Source: Thalassospiraceae bacterium LMO-JJ14 (GTDB lineage: Bacteria > Pseudomonadota > Alphaproteobacteria > Rhodospirillales > Casp-alpha2). From it: a DNA stretch of 64,000 bases. Shown one piece after another: positions 43,892 through 52,609 of the stretch (position 1 is its first letter; each line of letters begins with the position of its first letter). The position numbers were made by a program, and so were the translations under genes. Where the stretch lies: NCBI GenBank assembly GCA_021555105.2, contig CP134604.1, positions 2,952,501 through 3,016,500 of the forward strand, read 5' to 3'. Below the pieces are notes generated by a model that had not been told where the DNA came from, ran no database searches, and saw only the letters and a list, made by a program, of their open reading frames with translations.

Positions 43892-44890
43892 ATGAGCATT
43901 CCCACCGAGATGAACTGCATCGAAATCACAGAACCCGGCGGCCCCGAGGTTTTAAAGCCGGCAACGCGCCCGGTGCCGGCACCCGAGGCCGGAGAAGTAC
44001 TGATCCGGGTGCAGGCCGCCGGCGTCAACCGGCCGGATTGCATCCAGCGCGAGGGCAATTACGCGCCACCGCCGGGCGTGACGGATATTCCGGGCCTTGA
44101 GGTTGCAGGCGAGGTTGTCGCCCTTGGCGGTGGCGTCACAGCCTTGAATGTCGGAGACAGCGTCTGCGCACTTGTTGCAGGCGGCGGCTATGGCGAATAC
44201 GTCACGGCGCCGGTGCAGCAGGTCCTGCCGGTCCCGGGGGGGCTTTCCATCGTCGAAGCGGCGGCCCTGCCCGAGACCTGCATGACGGTATGGACCAACG
44301 TTTTCGAACGCGCGCATCTGTCAGCGGATGATACGCTGCTGGTTCACGGCGGCTCGAGCGGTATCGGCACCACGGCGATTCAGATAGCATCCGCGCTGGG
44401 ATCAAGGGTCATGGTCACCGCCGGCAGTGCCGAGAAATGCCAAGCTTGCCTCGACCTTGGTGCCGAGCGTGCCGTGAATTACCGCGAAGAAGACTTCGTA
44501 GCCGCAGCCAAGGAATTCGGTGGCAAAGGCGTGGATGTCATCCTCGACATGGTTGGTGGCGATTACATAGCAAAGAACATCAAGGCTGCGGCACCGGATG
44601 CACGGATCGTCAACATCGCCTTTTTGCGGGGCGCCAAGGCCGAGGTCAATTTCATGCCCCTGATGCTGAAACGCCTGACCTTGACCGGCTCAACGCTCAG
44701 ATCACAATCTATTGAACGCAAAGGCGAAATCGCCCGTCACCTGAAAAAGACGGTGTGGCCCCTGATCGAGGCCGGGCGAGTGAAACCGGTCATTTTCAAG
44801 GTCTTCCCGCTTTCCGAGGCCCGCGCAGCGCACGAACTGATGGAATCCAACGCGCATATCGGCAAAATCATGTTGAAGATCGCAGAATAA
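43892..44890 (+). CDS. NAD(P)H-quinone oxidoreductase (zeta-crystallin/PIG3 type)
   Basis: 332 residues, medium-chain dehydrogenase fold without zinc ligands. The N-terminal domain has VQAAGVNRPDCIQREGNY and PGLEVAGEVVALG; the Rossmann motif is LVHGGSSGIGTTAIQIASALG; the NADPH-side segment is AVNYREEDF. The C terminus (AHELMESNAHIGKIMLKI) fits the PIG3/QOR group. Start chosen at MSIPTEMN; a second ATG at 43910 is possible. Confidence 0.88.
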   Translation: MSIPTEMNCIEITEPGGPEVLKPATRPVPAPEAGEVLIRVQAAGVNRPDCIQREGNYAPPPGVTDIPGLEVAGEVVALGGGVTALNVGDSVCALVAGGGYGEYVTAPVQQVLPVPGGLSIVEAAALPETCMTVWTNVFERAHLSADDTLLVHGGSSGIGTTAIQIASALGSRVMVTAGSAEKCQACLDLGAERAVNYREEDFVAAAKEFGGKGVDVILDMVGGDYIAKNIKAAAPDARIVNIAFLRGAKAEVNFMPLMLKRLTLTGSTLRSQSIERKGEIARHLKKTVWPLIEAGRVKPVIFKVFPLSEARAAHELMESNAHIGKIMLKIAE

Positions 44891-44917
44891 GCGTCTGTAA
44901 AAAATCGCGATGATGTT

Positions 44918-44947
44918 TTGACCCGGGGGCAACGGTGACGTTATAAA
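44918..44947 (+). promoter_or_regulatory. promoter of trcR
   Basis: TTGACC (44918-44923), 18-base spacer, TATAAA (44942-44947). Transcription would start near 44954, giving a ~54-base leader before the trcR ATG. Good match to the housekeeping consensus. Confidence 0.6.
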
Positions 44948-45007
44948 GGCGCCGAGTTTAACCGGAGTGCCATCCGGTCAATCCCTGATGTTCGAGAGGA
45001 AAGTGTT

Positions 45008-45661
45008 ATGGCGCATCCATTGATGCCAAAGGGTACTGCCGTTTGGCTTGTCGATAATACGACACTGACATTCAACCAGATCGCCCAGTTCTGCGGCCTG
45101 CATGAGTTGGAAGTCCAGGCCATTGCCGACGGTGACGTCGCGGTTGGCATGCAGGGCCTCGATCCTGTCAAGGCCGGCGCGCTGACGGCTGAAGAGGTCG
45201 AGCGCTGCGAAGGCGATGTAAACGCGGTTCTGCAGATGGTCAAGCCGAACATTCCGCAGCCGAAAGTCCGACAGAAAGGCGCCCGCTATACGCCTGTATC
45301 GAAACGCGGCGACCGCCCGAATGCCATTTCGTGGCTGGTTAAAAATTATCCGGAACTGTCCGATGCTCAGATTTCCAAACTGATCGGCACCACCAAACCG
45401 ACGATCATGTCGGTTCGTGACCGCTCGCACTGGAACTCGCCGAACATCAAGGCGGAAAATCCGGTTGGACTGGGCCTCTGCGCGGCAACCGATCTGGAAA
45501 AAGCCGTCGCCGTTGCCCGCGCGCGGTCGCGCACCGTGCATGCACCGAAAGCAGAACCGGCCCCGGCTGCGACCGAGATTCCGATTGCCGCACCGCCGGC
45601 CATGAATACGCCTGTTAGCGCCCCGGCAGATACGTCCGGTGAACCATCGGGCGAAAACTGA
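45008..45661 (+). CDS. trcR: TrcR, cell-cycle transcriptional regulator (DUF1013)
   Basis: 217 residues. The sequence MAHPLMPKGTAVWLVDNTTLTFNQIAQFCG and the central SKRGDRPNAISWLVKNYPELSDAQISKLIGTTKPTIMSVR match the DUF1013 family, which includes TrcR. It is an alphaproteobacterial regulator found with RNA polymerase and linked to cell-cycle gene control. A helix-turn-helix lies within about 105-140. The C-terminal 45 residues are Ala/Pro-rich and probably disordered. GAGAGGAA precedes the start. Confidence 0.88.
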   Translation: MAHPLMPKGTAVWLVDNTTLTFNQIAQFCGLHELEVQAIADGDVAVGMQGLDPVKAGALTAEEVERCEGDVNAVLQMVKPNIPQPKVRQKGARYTPVSKRGDRPNAISWLVKNYPELSDAQISKLIGTTKPTIMSVRDRSHWNSPNIKAENPVGLGLCAATDLEKAVAVARARSRTVHAPKAEPAPAATEIPIAAPPAMNTPVSAPADTSGEPSGEN

Positions 45662-45685
45662 TCGCCGCTGAACAGCAGACATAAA

Positions 45686-45716
45686 AAAAACGGCCGATCC
45701 AAGATCGGCCGTTTTT
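45686..45716. terminator. bidirectional terminator between trcR and cytochrome c genes
   Basis: AAACGGCCGATC (45688-45699) and GATCGGCCGTTT (45703-45714) form a 12-bp stem, with eight A on the left and five T on the right. It terminates the convergent trcR (plus) and cytochrome c (minus) transcripts. Confidence 0.92.
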
Positions 45717-45737
45717 GATTCCATACCCTGAACAGGG

Positions 45738-46121
45738 TCAGTGTTCTTTCAGATACTCGATTACCGCCTTGCGCTCGTCTTCTTTTTTAAGCTTGAAGGC
45801 CATGGCCGAACGCTGACCGTTTTTGGCCTTGGTGAACTTCGACGGGTTTTCCAGATAGGCCATCAGGTCGTCTTCGGACCAGGTCCAGTCTGCGCCCTTA
45901 AGGCCCTTATAACGTTTATAGCCATCAGCCGTACCGGCCTTGCGGCCAACGACACCTGCCAGCGACGGGCCGACCTTGTGTTTGCCGGCTTCCAGGCTGT
46001 GGCACGCCTTGCATTTTTTGAAGACCTTCTCACCATCTGAGGCAGTCGCTGCGCCCGGCAAAAGGCTCAGCGTCAGTGCGCAAGTGGCTACACATCCAAG
46101 AAATAATTTCGTCATTTTCAT
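45738..46121 (-). CDS. class I c-type cytochrome, periplasmic
   Basis: 127 residues. Signal peptide to about residue 27 (ATASDGEK). Heme motif CKACH at 37-41; the likely axial Met is in QRSAMAFKL (about residue 105). The segment HKVGPSLAGVVGRKAGTADGYKRY is typical of cytochrome c2/c550-type electron carriers. AAAGG lies 7 bases before the start. Role as soluble electron carrier between bc1 and oxidase or another acceptor is inferred. Confidence 0.92.
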   Translation of the reverse strand: MKMTKLFLGCVATCALTLSLLPGAATASDGEKVFKKCKACHSLEAGKHKVGPSLAGVVGRKAGTADGYKRYKGLKGADWTWSEDDLMAYLENPSKFTKAKNGQRSAMAFKLKKEDERKAVIEYLKEH

Positions 46122-46146
46122 CGTTTCAACCTTTATCCATTCGCCT

Positions 46147-46167
46147 TATCGGGACAGCATCCCGATA
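46147..46167. promoter_or_regulatory. 8-bp-arm palindrome upstream of cytochrome c gene
   Basis: TATCGGGA (46147-46154), CAGCA, TCCCGATA (46160-46167). It lies 26 bases before the cytochrome start. Spacing suits an operator overlapping the promoter or a 5' leader hairpin. No regulator can be named. Confidence 0.45.
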
Positions 46168-46243
46168 CCAAGTCCCCCAGCGGGAAAACTAGCTAATCAG
46201 AGCTACGAAGAAAAGGATTCCCGCGTAAAAAATGTAAATACCG

Positions 46244-47521
46244 CTACCCTTCAAGAAGCTTCTGCGTGCAGACTTCCTCGATTGCCGCCGTCAGAACGGT
46301 CATAGCCGCCTTGATCTCGTCAACCCCCGGCAACGTCGGCGCAATACGGATATTCTTGTCGTAAGGATCGCGGCCATATGGATATGTCGCACCTGCCGGG
46401 GTGATCTTCACACCGGCATCGGCACAGCGTGCAATGACCTTGGAAGCACACCCGTCGAGCACGTCAACACTGACGAAATAACCGCCTTCCGGCTTGGTCC
46501 ATGTCGCCAGACCGCTGCCGCCCAGGTGCTTTTCCAGCGCGTCTTCAACGGCGGCAAACTTCGGCGCCACGATCTCGGCGTGTTCTTTCATGTGCGCCAG
46601 TATGCCGTCCATATTCTTGAAGAAACGGACATGGCGGAGCTGGTTGATTTTGTCCGGTCCGATCATGGCATAGCCGATCTTGTCCAGATGGTCCTTGATG
46701 TTCTCGGGGCTGGACGCCAGCATCGCAACGCCTGCACCGGCGTGGGTCATCTTCGACGTCGAGCCAAGCACGATTGCCCGGTTCTTGTTTCCGGCTTTTT
46801 CACAGGCTTTCAGGATATCGGCCAGACGCGCCGGCCCATCGCCCAGATGATGCACAGCATAGGCATTGTCCCACATGATGCGGAAGTCCTTGGCCGCCGT
46901 CGGCATCGATGCCAAAGCCTCGACGGTTTCGTCCGTATAGGTTTCCCCCGACGGATTGGAATACTTCGGCACGCACCAGATCCCTTTGACCGATGTGTCG
47001 TCGGCAACGAGCGCACGTACCGCGTCCATGTCCGGGCCTTCCGGAGTCATATCGACCGTCAGCATTTCGATTCCGAGCCGTTCGCAAATCGCGAAGTGGC
47101 GGTCGTACCCCGGCACCGGGCAGATGAATTTTGCCCCCTGATCGCGCCATGCGCCCTCGCCGTCCGGCATGCCGAATGACATCGCATTCGACAGCACATC
47201 CCACATCATCGACAGGCTGGAATTACCGCCAACAATGATCTGCTCGGGTACGGTGCCGAGGAATTCAGCAAACAGGCGCCGCGCCTCGGGAATACCTGCA
47301 AGACCGCCATAGTTGCGAAGGTCGGTACCGTCCTCACCCGTGGTGTCGCCCGGCTGCACGGCAACCAGCAGATCGTCGCTGAGGCTGAGTTGTTCGGGTG
47401 ACGGCTTGCCGCGCGTCATGTCGAGGCTGAGGTTTCGACCGCGCAGTTGCTCCATGCGACCGGCAGCGTCCTTGTGGCGTCCACGAATGACGTCAGGATC
47501 GGCGGCTTTCGTCAGGTCCAT
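46244..47521 (-). CDS. aminotransferase class I/II, aspartate/alanine-glyoxylate type
   Basis: 425 residues from ATG 47521, set by AAAGGA 7-8 bases upstream; longer frames would overlap the SDR gene. Motifs: LSLDMTRGKPSPEQL near the N terminus, VPKYSNPSGETYTDE, FRIMWDNAYAVHHL (PLP aspartate) and the lysine loop GSTSKMTHAGAGV. These match the Asp_aminotransf group (PF12897) rather than AspC. It lies 22 bases after the SDR gene, so both are probably one transcript. Amino donor and acceptor unknown. Confidence 0.87.
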   Translation of the reverse strand: MDLTKAADPDVIRGRHKDAAGRMEQLRGRNLSLDMTRGKPSPEQLSLSDDLLVAVQPGDTTGEDGTDLRNYGGLAGIPEARRLFAEFLGTVPEQIIVGGNSSLSMMWDVLSNAMSFGMPDGEGAWRDQGAKFICPVPGYDRHFAICERLGIEMLTVDMTPEGPDMDAVRALVADDTSVKGIWCVPKYSNPSGETYTDETVEALASMPTAAKDFRIMWDNAYAVHHLGDGPARLADILKACEKAGNKNRAIVLGSTSKMTHAGAGVAMLASSPENIKDHLDKIGYAMIGPDKINQLRHVRFFKNMDGILAHMKEHAEIVAPKFAAVEDALEKHLGGSGLATWTKPEGGYFVSVDVLDGCASKVIARCADAGVKITPAGATYPYGRDPYDKNIRIAPTLPGVDEIKAAMTVLTAAIEEVCTQKLLEG

Positions 47522-47543
47522 TTTCAATTCCTTTGCTCTTAAC

Positions 47544-48314
47544 TTATTCGACATCCAGCGGATAGTTCTGCGGCAGCCGTCCACCATCGCAATAAATCGT
47601 CTCGCCGGTAATGTAGCTGGCATCGTCACTCGCAAGAAATACGCAGATCGAGGCGATCTCATCAGGTTCGCCGGGCCGTCCCAGTGGCGTCCGTGACAGC
47701 ACGCGGCGGCGCGCCGCATCGTTGGCCATCATGGTTTTGCCCATCTCGGTCGCGATTGTGCCGGGGCCGACCGCATTGACGCGAATGCCGTGCGGTGCCA
47801 GCGACAACGCCATCGATTTGGTCAGCTGCAGGACACCGCCCTTGCACACCGTGTACGGGGTTGCCGATGGAATCGCCACAACGGCATTGATCGACGACAT
47901 GTTGATAATGGTGCCGAAGCCCTGCTTGACCATCTGTTTCGCCGCCGATTGCCCGGCATAGAAAAAGCCGGTCAGATTGATGTCTATGGTTGTCGTCCAG
48001 TCTTCCTCGGTCAGTTCCAGGAAGTCCTTGGCAATCAGGATCGCGGCGTTGGACAGATGTACATCGACTTGGCCATAAGCCTCGACGGCAGCGGCAATCA
48101 GATCGTCGCAGTCCGATTTCTTGGAGACATCGCAGGCAAAATACATTGCCTCGCCACCGGCTTTACGAATGGCGCCGGCCACGCTTTCGCCCTTGCCGTC
48201 CTGAACATCGGAAATCACGACCTTGGCGCCTTCGCTGGCAAATCTGTGCGCGCAGGCCTCACCAATACCTTGTGCTGCGCCGGTTATGACGCAGACCTTG
48301 TCTTTCAATCGCAT
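47544..48314 (-). CDS. short-chain dehydrogenase/reductase
   Basis: 256 residues, classical SDR. Cofactor motif TGAAQGIGEACA (N-terminal), LSNAAI (NNAG-equivalent, here SNAA), catalytic Ser in NMSSINA, and Tyr/Lys in YTVCKGG. Asp37 after beta-2 (ISDVQDG) suggests NAD(H) preference. GGAGGAAC precedes the start. Co-directional with the aminotransferase. Substrate not predictable. Confidence 0.9.
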   Translation of the reverse strand: MRLKDKVCVITGAAQGIGEACAHRFASEGAKVVISDVQDGKGESVAGAIRKAGGEAMYFACDVSKKSDCDDLIAAAVEAYGQVDVHLSNAAILIAKDFLELTEEDWTTTIDINLTGFFYAGQSAAKQMVKQGFGTIINMSSINAVVAIPSATPYTVCKGGVLQLTKSMALSLAPHGIRVNAVGPGTIATEMGKTMMANDAARRRVLSRTPLGRPGEPDEIASICVFLASDDASYITGETIYCDGGRLPQNYPLDVE

Positions 48315-48497
48315 GCTGTTCCTCCGTTGCGGACACGTTCCGTCGCGGCATCAGCTGCGCGAAACGTAAGTTTTCATCGCCCGTGTATAACATCCATTTT
48401 CAGGCGAGGAAAAACGCTTCCGACAGGAGAACCGTGAAGTTTCGGTAAAAACAATGTCCCTGCCGTCTCGCGGCGGCCACTTTGCCGAACGACGCGG

Positions 48498-50411
48498 CTA
48501 TTTCCGTTCCGATGCGTAACCGACGCCTTCCAGCGCATCCGTAATTTCGTCAAGGATTACCGGATCGTCAATGGTCGCCGGCATTTTCCATTCCTTGTTG
48601 TCGGCGATCGCCTGCATGGTGCCGCGTAGGATCTTGCCGGACCGGGTCTTCGGCAGGCGCTGCACCACGGTCGCCTGCTTGAAGGCGGCAACCGGACCGA
48701 TCTTCTGGCGCACAAGCTGTACCACGTCCGAGACGATGTCGTCGGCATCACGCGTCACACCGGACTTGAGAACCAGGAAACCGAACGGCAATTGGCCCTT
48801 CATCTGATCCTCAACACCGATCACGGCACATTCGGCGACATCCGGGTGCGAGGCCAGAACTTCTTCCATCCCCCCTGTCGACAAACGGTGTCCGGCAACG
48901 TTAATGATGTCATCGGTCCGTGCCATAATGTAGATATAGCCGTCTTCGTCGAACATCCCGGCGTCCGCAGTTTTGTAATAACCGGGGTATTCCTCGAGAT
49001 AAGCATCGATATAACGCTGATCGGCATTCCACAGCGTCAGCAGGCTCGATGGCGGCATCGGCAGCTTGACACAGATGGCGCCGATATCCCCCGCCGGCAC
49101 AGGCTCATGCGTTTCTTCATGCAGAACCTGAACATTCCAGCCCGGCACCGGTTTCGTCGGCGAGCCCGGCTTCACCGGATATTCATGCAGCCCGAGGCAG
49201 TTGGACGCGATGGGCCAGCCGGTTTCCGTTTGCCACCAGTGATCGACCACCGGCACCTTCAGAACCTCAATCGCCCAATTGAGGGTATCGGGATCTGTCC
49301 GCTCTCCCGCCAGGAAAAGCGCATCAAGACTGGTGAGGTCGTATTTATTCAACAGTTCCGCATCCGGGTCTTCCTTGCGGATGGCACGGAAAGCCGTCGG
49401 TGCGGTAAACAGGGTTTTGACCTTGTGATCCGCAATCACCCGCCAGAATGCGCCCGCATCGGGCGTGCCCACGGGCTTGCCTTCATACAGCAAGGTCGTG
49501 CAGCCGTGCAGCAACGGTGCATAGACAATATACGAATGACCGACCACCCAGCCGACATCCGACGCCGCCCAGTAAACATCACCGGGATCGACGTTATAGA
49601 TATTCTTCATCGACCATTGAAGCGCCACCGCATGGCCGCCGTTGTCGCGCACCACGCCTTTCGGCTGACCTGTTGTCCCCGAGGTATAGAGGATATATAG
49701 CGGATGGCTGGATTCCACCGGCACGCAGTCGGCATGTTCGGCTGCGTCACGGGCTTCATGCCAATCGATATGACGTACAGCCGTTACCTCTGCCTCGCAC
49801 TCGGGCCGTTTCACCACCATGCAGAACTCGGGTTTGTGCTTGGCGGATTCTATCGCCTCGTTCAGCAAAGGCATGTACTCAATGACGCGGTTGACCTCTA
49901 TGCCGCAGGTCGCCGACAAGATCGCCTTCGGCTTGGCATCGTCGATACGGACCGCAAGCTCGTTCGCCGCAAAACCACCGAACACCACGGAATGAATTGC
50001 GCCGAGCCTGGCGCAGGCCAGCATGGCAATGGCGGCTTCCGGGATCATCGGCATGTAGATAACGACGCGGTCGCCTTTTTCGACCCCTTCCGCCTTGAGC
50101 ACGCCGGCAACACTCGCGACTTCCTCAAGCAACTCGATATAGGTGAATTTTTTGACGGTTCCGCCGGTCACCGGGCTGTCGTAAATCAAAGCCGTCTGAT
50201 CGCCACGGCCGCTTTCGATGTGGCGGTCCAGACAGTTGTAGCACGTGTTCATCTCGCCGCCGGCAAACCAGCGGTAGAACGGCTTGTTGCTGTCATCCAG
50301 GACCTTGTCCCATTTCTTGGTCCAGGTGATGCCTTCAGCGGCATCCCCCCAAAACCCTTCCGGATCGTCAATCGAACGAGCGTAGGCTTCTTCAAAGGCA
50401 TTGGTCATCAT
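48498..50411 (-). CDS. prpE: propionyl-CoA synthetase (PrpE-like)
   Basis: 637 residues, acetyl/propionyl-CoA synthetase family. The N-terminal domain has EGFWGDAAEGITWTKKWDKV, closer to PrpE than Acs. The P-loop is LYTSGTTGQPKGVVRDNGGH, then the adenylation core WWQTETGWPI, the hinge YKTADAGMFDEDGYIYIMAR and the acetylatable Lys in KTRSGKILRG. It activates propionate to propionyl-CoA via AMP. Divergent from a second acyl-CoA synthetase gene. No methylcitrate genes nearby. Confidence 0.9.
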   Translation of the reverse strand: MMTNAFEEAYARSIDDPEGFWGDAAEGITWTKKWDKVLDDSNKPFYRWFAGGEMNTCYNCLDRHIESGRGDQTALIYDSPVTGGTVKKFTYIELLEEVASVAGVLKAEGVEKGDRVVIYMPMIPEAAIAMLACARLGAIHSVVFGGFAANELAVRIDDAKPKAILSATCGIEVNRVIEYMPLLNEAIESAKHKPEFCMVVKRPECEAEVTAVRHIDWHEARDAAEHADCVPVESSHPLYILYTSGTTGQPKGVVRDNGGHAVALQWSMKNIYNVDPGDVYWAASDVGWVVGHSYIVYAPLLHGCTTLLYEGKPVGTPDAGAFWRVIADHKVKTLFTAPTAFRAIRKEDPDAELLNKYDLTSLDALFLAGERTDPDTLNWAIEVLKVPVVDHWWQTETGWPIASNCLGLHEYPVKPGSPTKPVPGWNVQVLHEETHEPVPAGDIGAICVKLPMPPSSLLTLWNADQRYIDAYLEEYPGYYKTADAGMFDEDGYIYIMARTDDIINVAGHRLSTGGMEEVLASHPDVAECAVIGVEDQMKGQLPFGFLVLKSGVTRDADDIVSDVVQLVRQKIGPVAAFKQATVVQRLPKTRSGKILRGTMQAIADNKEWKMPATIDDPVILDEITDALEGVGYASERK

Positions 50412-50539
50412 GATCTCTCCCGGTACGGCGCGTTTTGTTCATGAACCGCGCTCTTTAACTTGCCGAAGGTCTTCGGCATTATGCAAAAAAACAATTACGC
50501 GTGCACGCATCAAACATGCGTTTTACAGGGAGCCATACC

Positions 50540-52171
50540 ATGGGTGACGTCAGCATTTATGACATTGATCTAGATCAGACCGAAGCGAACTATACCCCAC
50601 TGTCACCGCTAAGTTTCATCCGCCGCACAGCTGCCGTTTATCCCGACATCACCTCCGTAATTCACGGCAAGCGGCGCTATACGTGGGCCGAGACCTACAA
50701 GCGCTGCAAGCGTCTGGCTTCGGCGCTGGCCAAACGTGGCGTCAAAAAAGGTGATACCGTCGCCGTGATGGCATCCAACACCCCTGAAATGTACGAATGC
50801 GCCTTTGGCCCCGCAATGATCGGCGCCGTGGTCAACACCCTCAATGTGCGGCTCGATGGGGATATCATCGGCTTCTCTCTGGATCACGCCGACACCAACG
50901 TCCTGATCACCGATACCGAGTTTTCACCGACCATCAAAGCGGCGCTGGAAAAGATCGGCCGCGATATATTGGTCATCGACATCAACGACAGCGAATACGA
51001 CGGTGAGGGCGAGCTTCTCGGCGAAATGGATTACGAGGCATTCCTCGCGACCGGCGATGAGAACCTTGAATGGGATCTGCCGGATAACGAGTGGGATGCC
51101 ATCAGCCTGAATTACACCTCAGGCACCACTGGCGACCCTAAGGGTGTCGTGTATCATCATCGCGGCGCGTATCTGAACGCGGTAAGCAACGTTCTCGGCT
51201 TCAACATGACGCACCATCCGGTCTATCTGTGGACCCTGCCGATGTTCCATTGCAACGGCTGGTGCTTCCCCTGGACCATCGCCGCGATGGCCGGCACCAA
51301 CGTCTGCCTGCGAAGCGTCAACGCCGGGGAAATCTTTGCCGCAATTGCCGATCACGGGGTCACGCACTTCTGCGGGGCGCCGATCGTGCTCAATTTCGTC
51401 ATCAATGCGAGCGACGAAGAACGCCGCCCCTTCGATCATACCGTCAACATCATGACCGCCGCCGCCCCGCCGCCGGCAACAACGTTGTCACGCATTCAGG
51501 AGCAGGGCTTCAACGTCACGCACGCCTATGGCCTGACAGAGACCTATGGCCCCGCCGTGATGTGTGCCTGGAAATCCGAATGGAACGATGAACCCATCGA
51601 GAAACAGGCGTATCTCAAGGCACGCCAGGGTGTGAAATACCATATGCTTGAGGATCTCTGCGTCATGGACCCGGAAACCATGCAACCCGTTCCCGCCGAC
51701 GGCGAAACAATGGGCGAGGTCATGTTCAAGGGCAACATCGTCATGAAGGGCTATCTCAAGAACAACAAGACCACGAGCGCTTCGCTTGCCGGTGGCTGGT
51801 TCCATTCAGGCGACCTCGGCGTTTTGCAGCCGGACGGTTATATTCAGCTCAAGGACCGCTCGAAGGATATCATTATCTCGGGCGGCGAGAACATTTCATC
51901 CATAGAAGTCGAGAGCGTGCTGTTCAAACACCCAGACGTTCTCTCCGCCGCCGTCGTTGCCAAGCCCGACGACAAATGGGGGGAAACGCCTTGCGCCTTT
52001 CTTGAGATGAAAACCGGCTCAACCGCTACGCCCGAAGACATCATTCAGTTCTGCCGCGACAATCTTGCACACTACAAGTGTCCGAAAAACGTCGTCTTTT
52101 CGGAACTGCCGAAAACATCGACGGGTAAAATTCAGAAATTCAAGCTGCGCGAGCAGGCGAAGGAAATCTGA
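50540..52171 (+). CDS. fatty acyl-CoA synthetase (AMP-dependent)
   Basis: 543 residues from ATG 50540 (GGGAG upstream). Motifs: LNYTSGTTGDPKGVVYHHRG, GLTETYGPAVM, GWFHSGDLGVLQPDGYIQLKDRSKDIIISGGENISS and KTSTGKIQKF. This form (TPMFHCNGW-type central loop, here LPMFHCNGWCFPW) is typical of medium/short-chain acyl-CoA synthetases including 3-methylmercaptopropionate-CoA ligase relatives. The substrate cannot be fixed. Divergent from prpE across a 128-base gap. Confidence 0.88.
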   Translation: MGDVSIYDIDLDQTEANYTPLSPLSFIRRTAAVYPDITSVIHGKRRYTWAETYKRCKRLASALAKRGVKKGDTVAVMASNTPEMYECAFGPAMIGAVVNTLNVRLDGDIIGFSLDHADTNVLITDTEFSPTIKAALEKIGRDILVIDINDSEYDGEGELLGEMDYEAFLATGDENLEWDLPDNEWDAISLNYTSGTTGDPKGVVYHHRGAYLNAVSNVLGFNMTHHPVYLWTLPMFHCNGWCFPWTIAAMAGTNVCLRSVNAGEIFAAIADHGVTHFCGAPIVLNFVINASDEERRPFDHTVNIMTAAAPPPATTLSRIQEQGFNVTHAYGLTETYGPAVMCAWKSEWNDEPIEKQAYLKARQGVKYHMLEDLCVMDPETMQPVPADGETMGEVMFKGNIVMKGYLKNNKTTSASLAGGWFHSGDLGVLQPDGYIQLKDRSKDIIISGGENISSIEVESVLFKHPDVLSAAVVAKPDDKWGETPCAFLEMKTGSTATPEDIIQFCRDNLAHYKCPKNVVFSELPKTSTGKIQKFKLREQAKEI

Positions 52172-52262
52172 CCGCGACAAGCCGACAAAAAGCGCCCTCG
52201 ACATCACGAGGCTGCTTCATGAAGACGGCGATGCTGTTCTAGAATTAGCCTGAAATAAACAA

Positions 52263-52294
52263 CAAGGCCGCTCCTCGCAGGACGCGGCCTTGCT
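52263..52294. terminator. terminator between acyl-CoA synthetase and DUF465 gene
   Basis: CAAGGCCGC (52263-52271) and GCGGCCTTG (52284-52292) form a 9-bp stem. The plus side continues CTTGTATC; the minus side continues TTGTTTATTT, which is the better T-run. It probably serves the minus-strand DUF465 gene and weakly the plus-strand synthetase. Confidence 0.65.
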
Positions 52295-52318
52295 TGTATC
52301 AGAGTGTCACCACGTTAT

Positions 52319-52486
52319 TTACGTGGCGCCCATACTCATTAATTCGTCCTTGATCTTAAGCTTTTGCTTCTTGAGGTCGTGAATGGTGATTTCATCAGGA
52401 AGGGATTTTCTTTCTTCGTTTTCGATCTTGCTTTCGAGATCGTGGTGTTTTGTCTGCAGGGCATCAATCCGCTCCGACATACCCAT
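52319..52486 (-). CDS. DUF465 (YdcH-like) small coiled-coil protein
   Basis: 55 residues, translated by hand: it begins MGMSERIDALQTKHHDLESK and ends LKIKDELMSMGAT. A perfect AGGAGG lies 8 bases before the ATG. Heptad pattern with the HDLKKQKLKIKDEL core of DUF465. A paralogue of similar size lies at 53789-53995, on the other side of the phosphofructokinase gene. Function unknown; these proteins are small, helical and often dimeric. Confidence 0.85.
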   Translation of the reverse strand: MGMSERIDALQTKHHDLESKIENEERKSLPDEITIHDLKKQKLKIKDELMSMGAT

Positions 52487-52609
52487 TACTTAATCCTCCT
52501 TTTCTGATTACCTGAAACGTTCCTACTTTCTTTCTCACTCCCAGTCAGTCGTAATATTACCGCAACAGACGTCGAATTGCCACAATGAACCGATTAAAAA
52601 TAGTTCATA

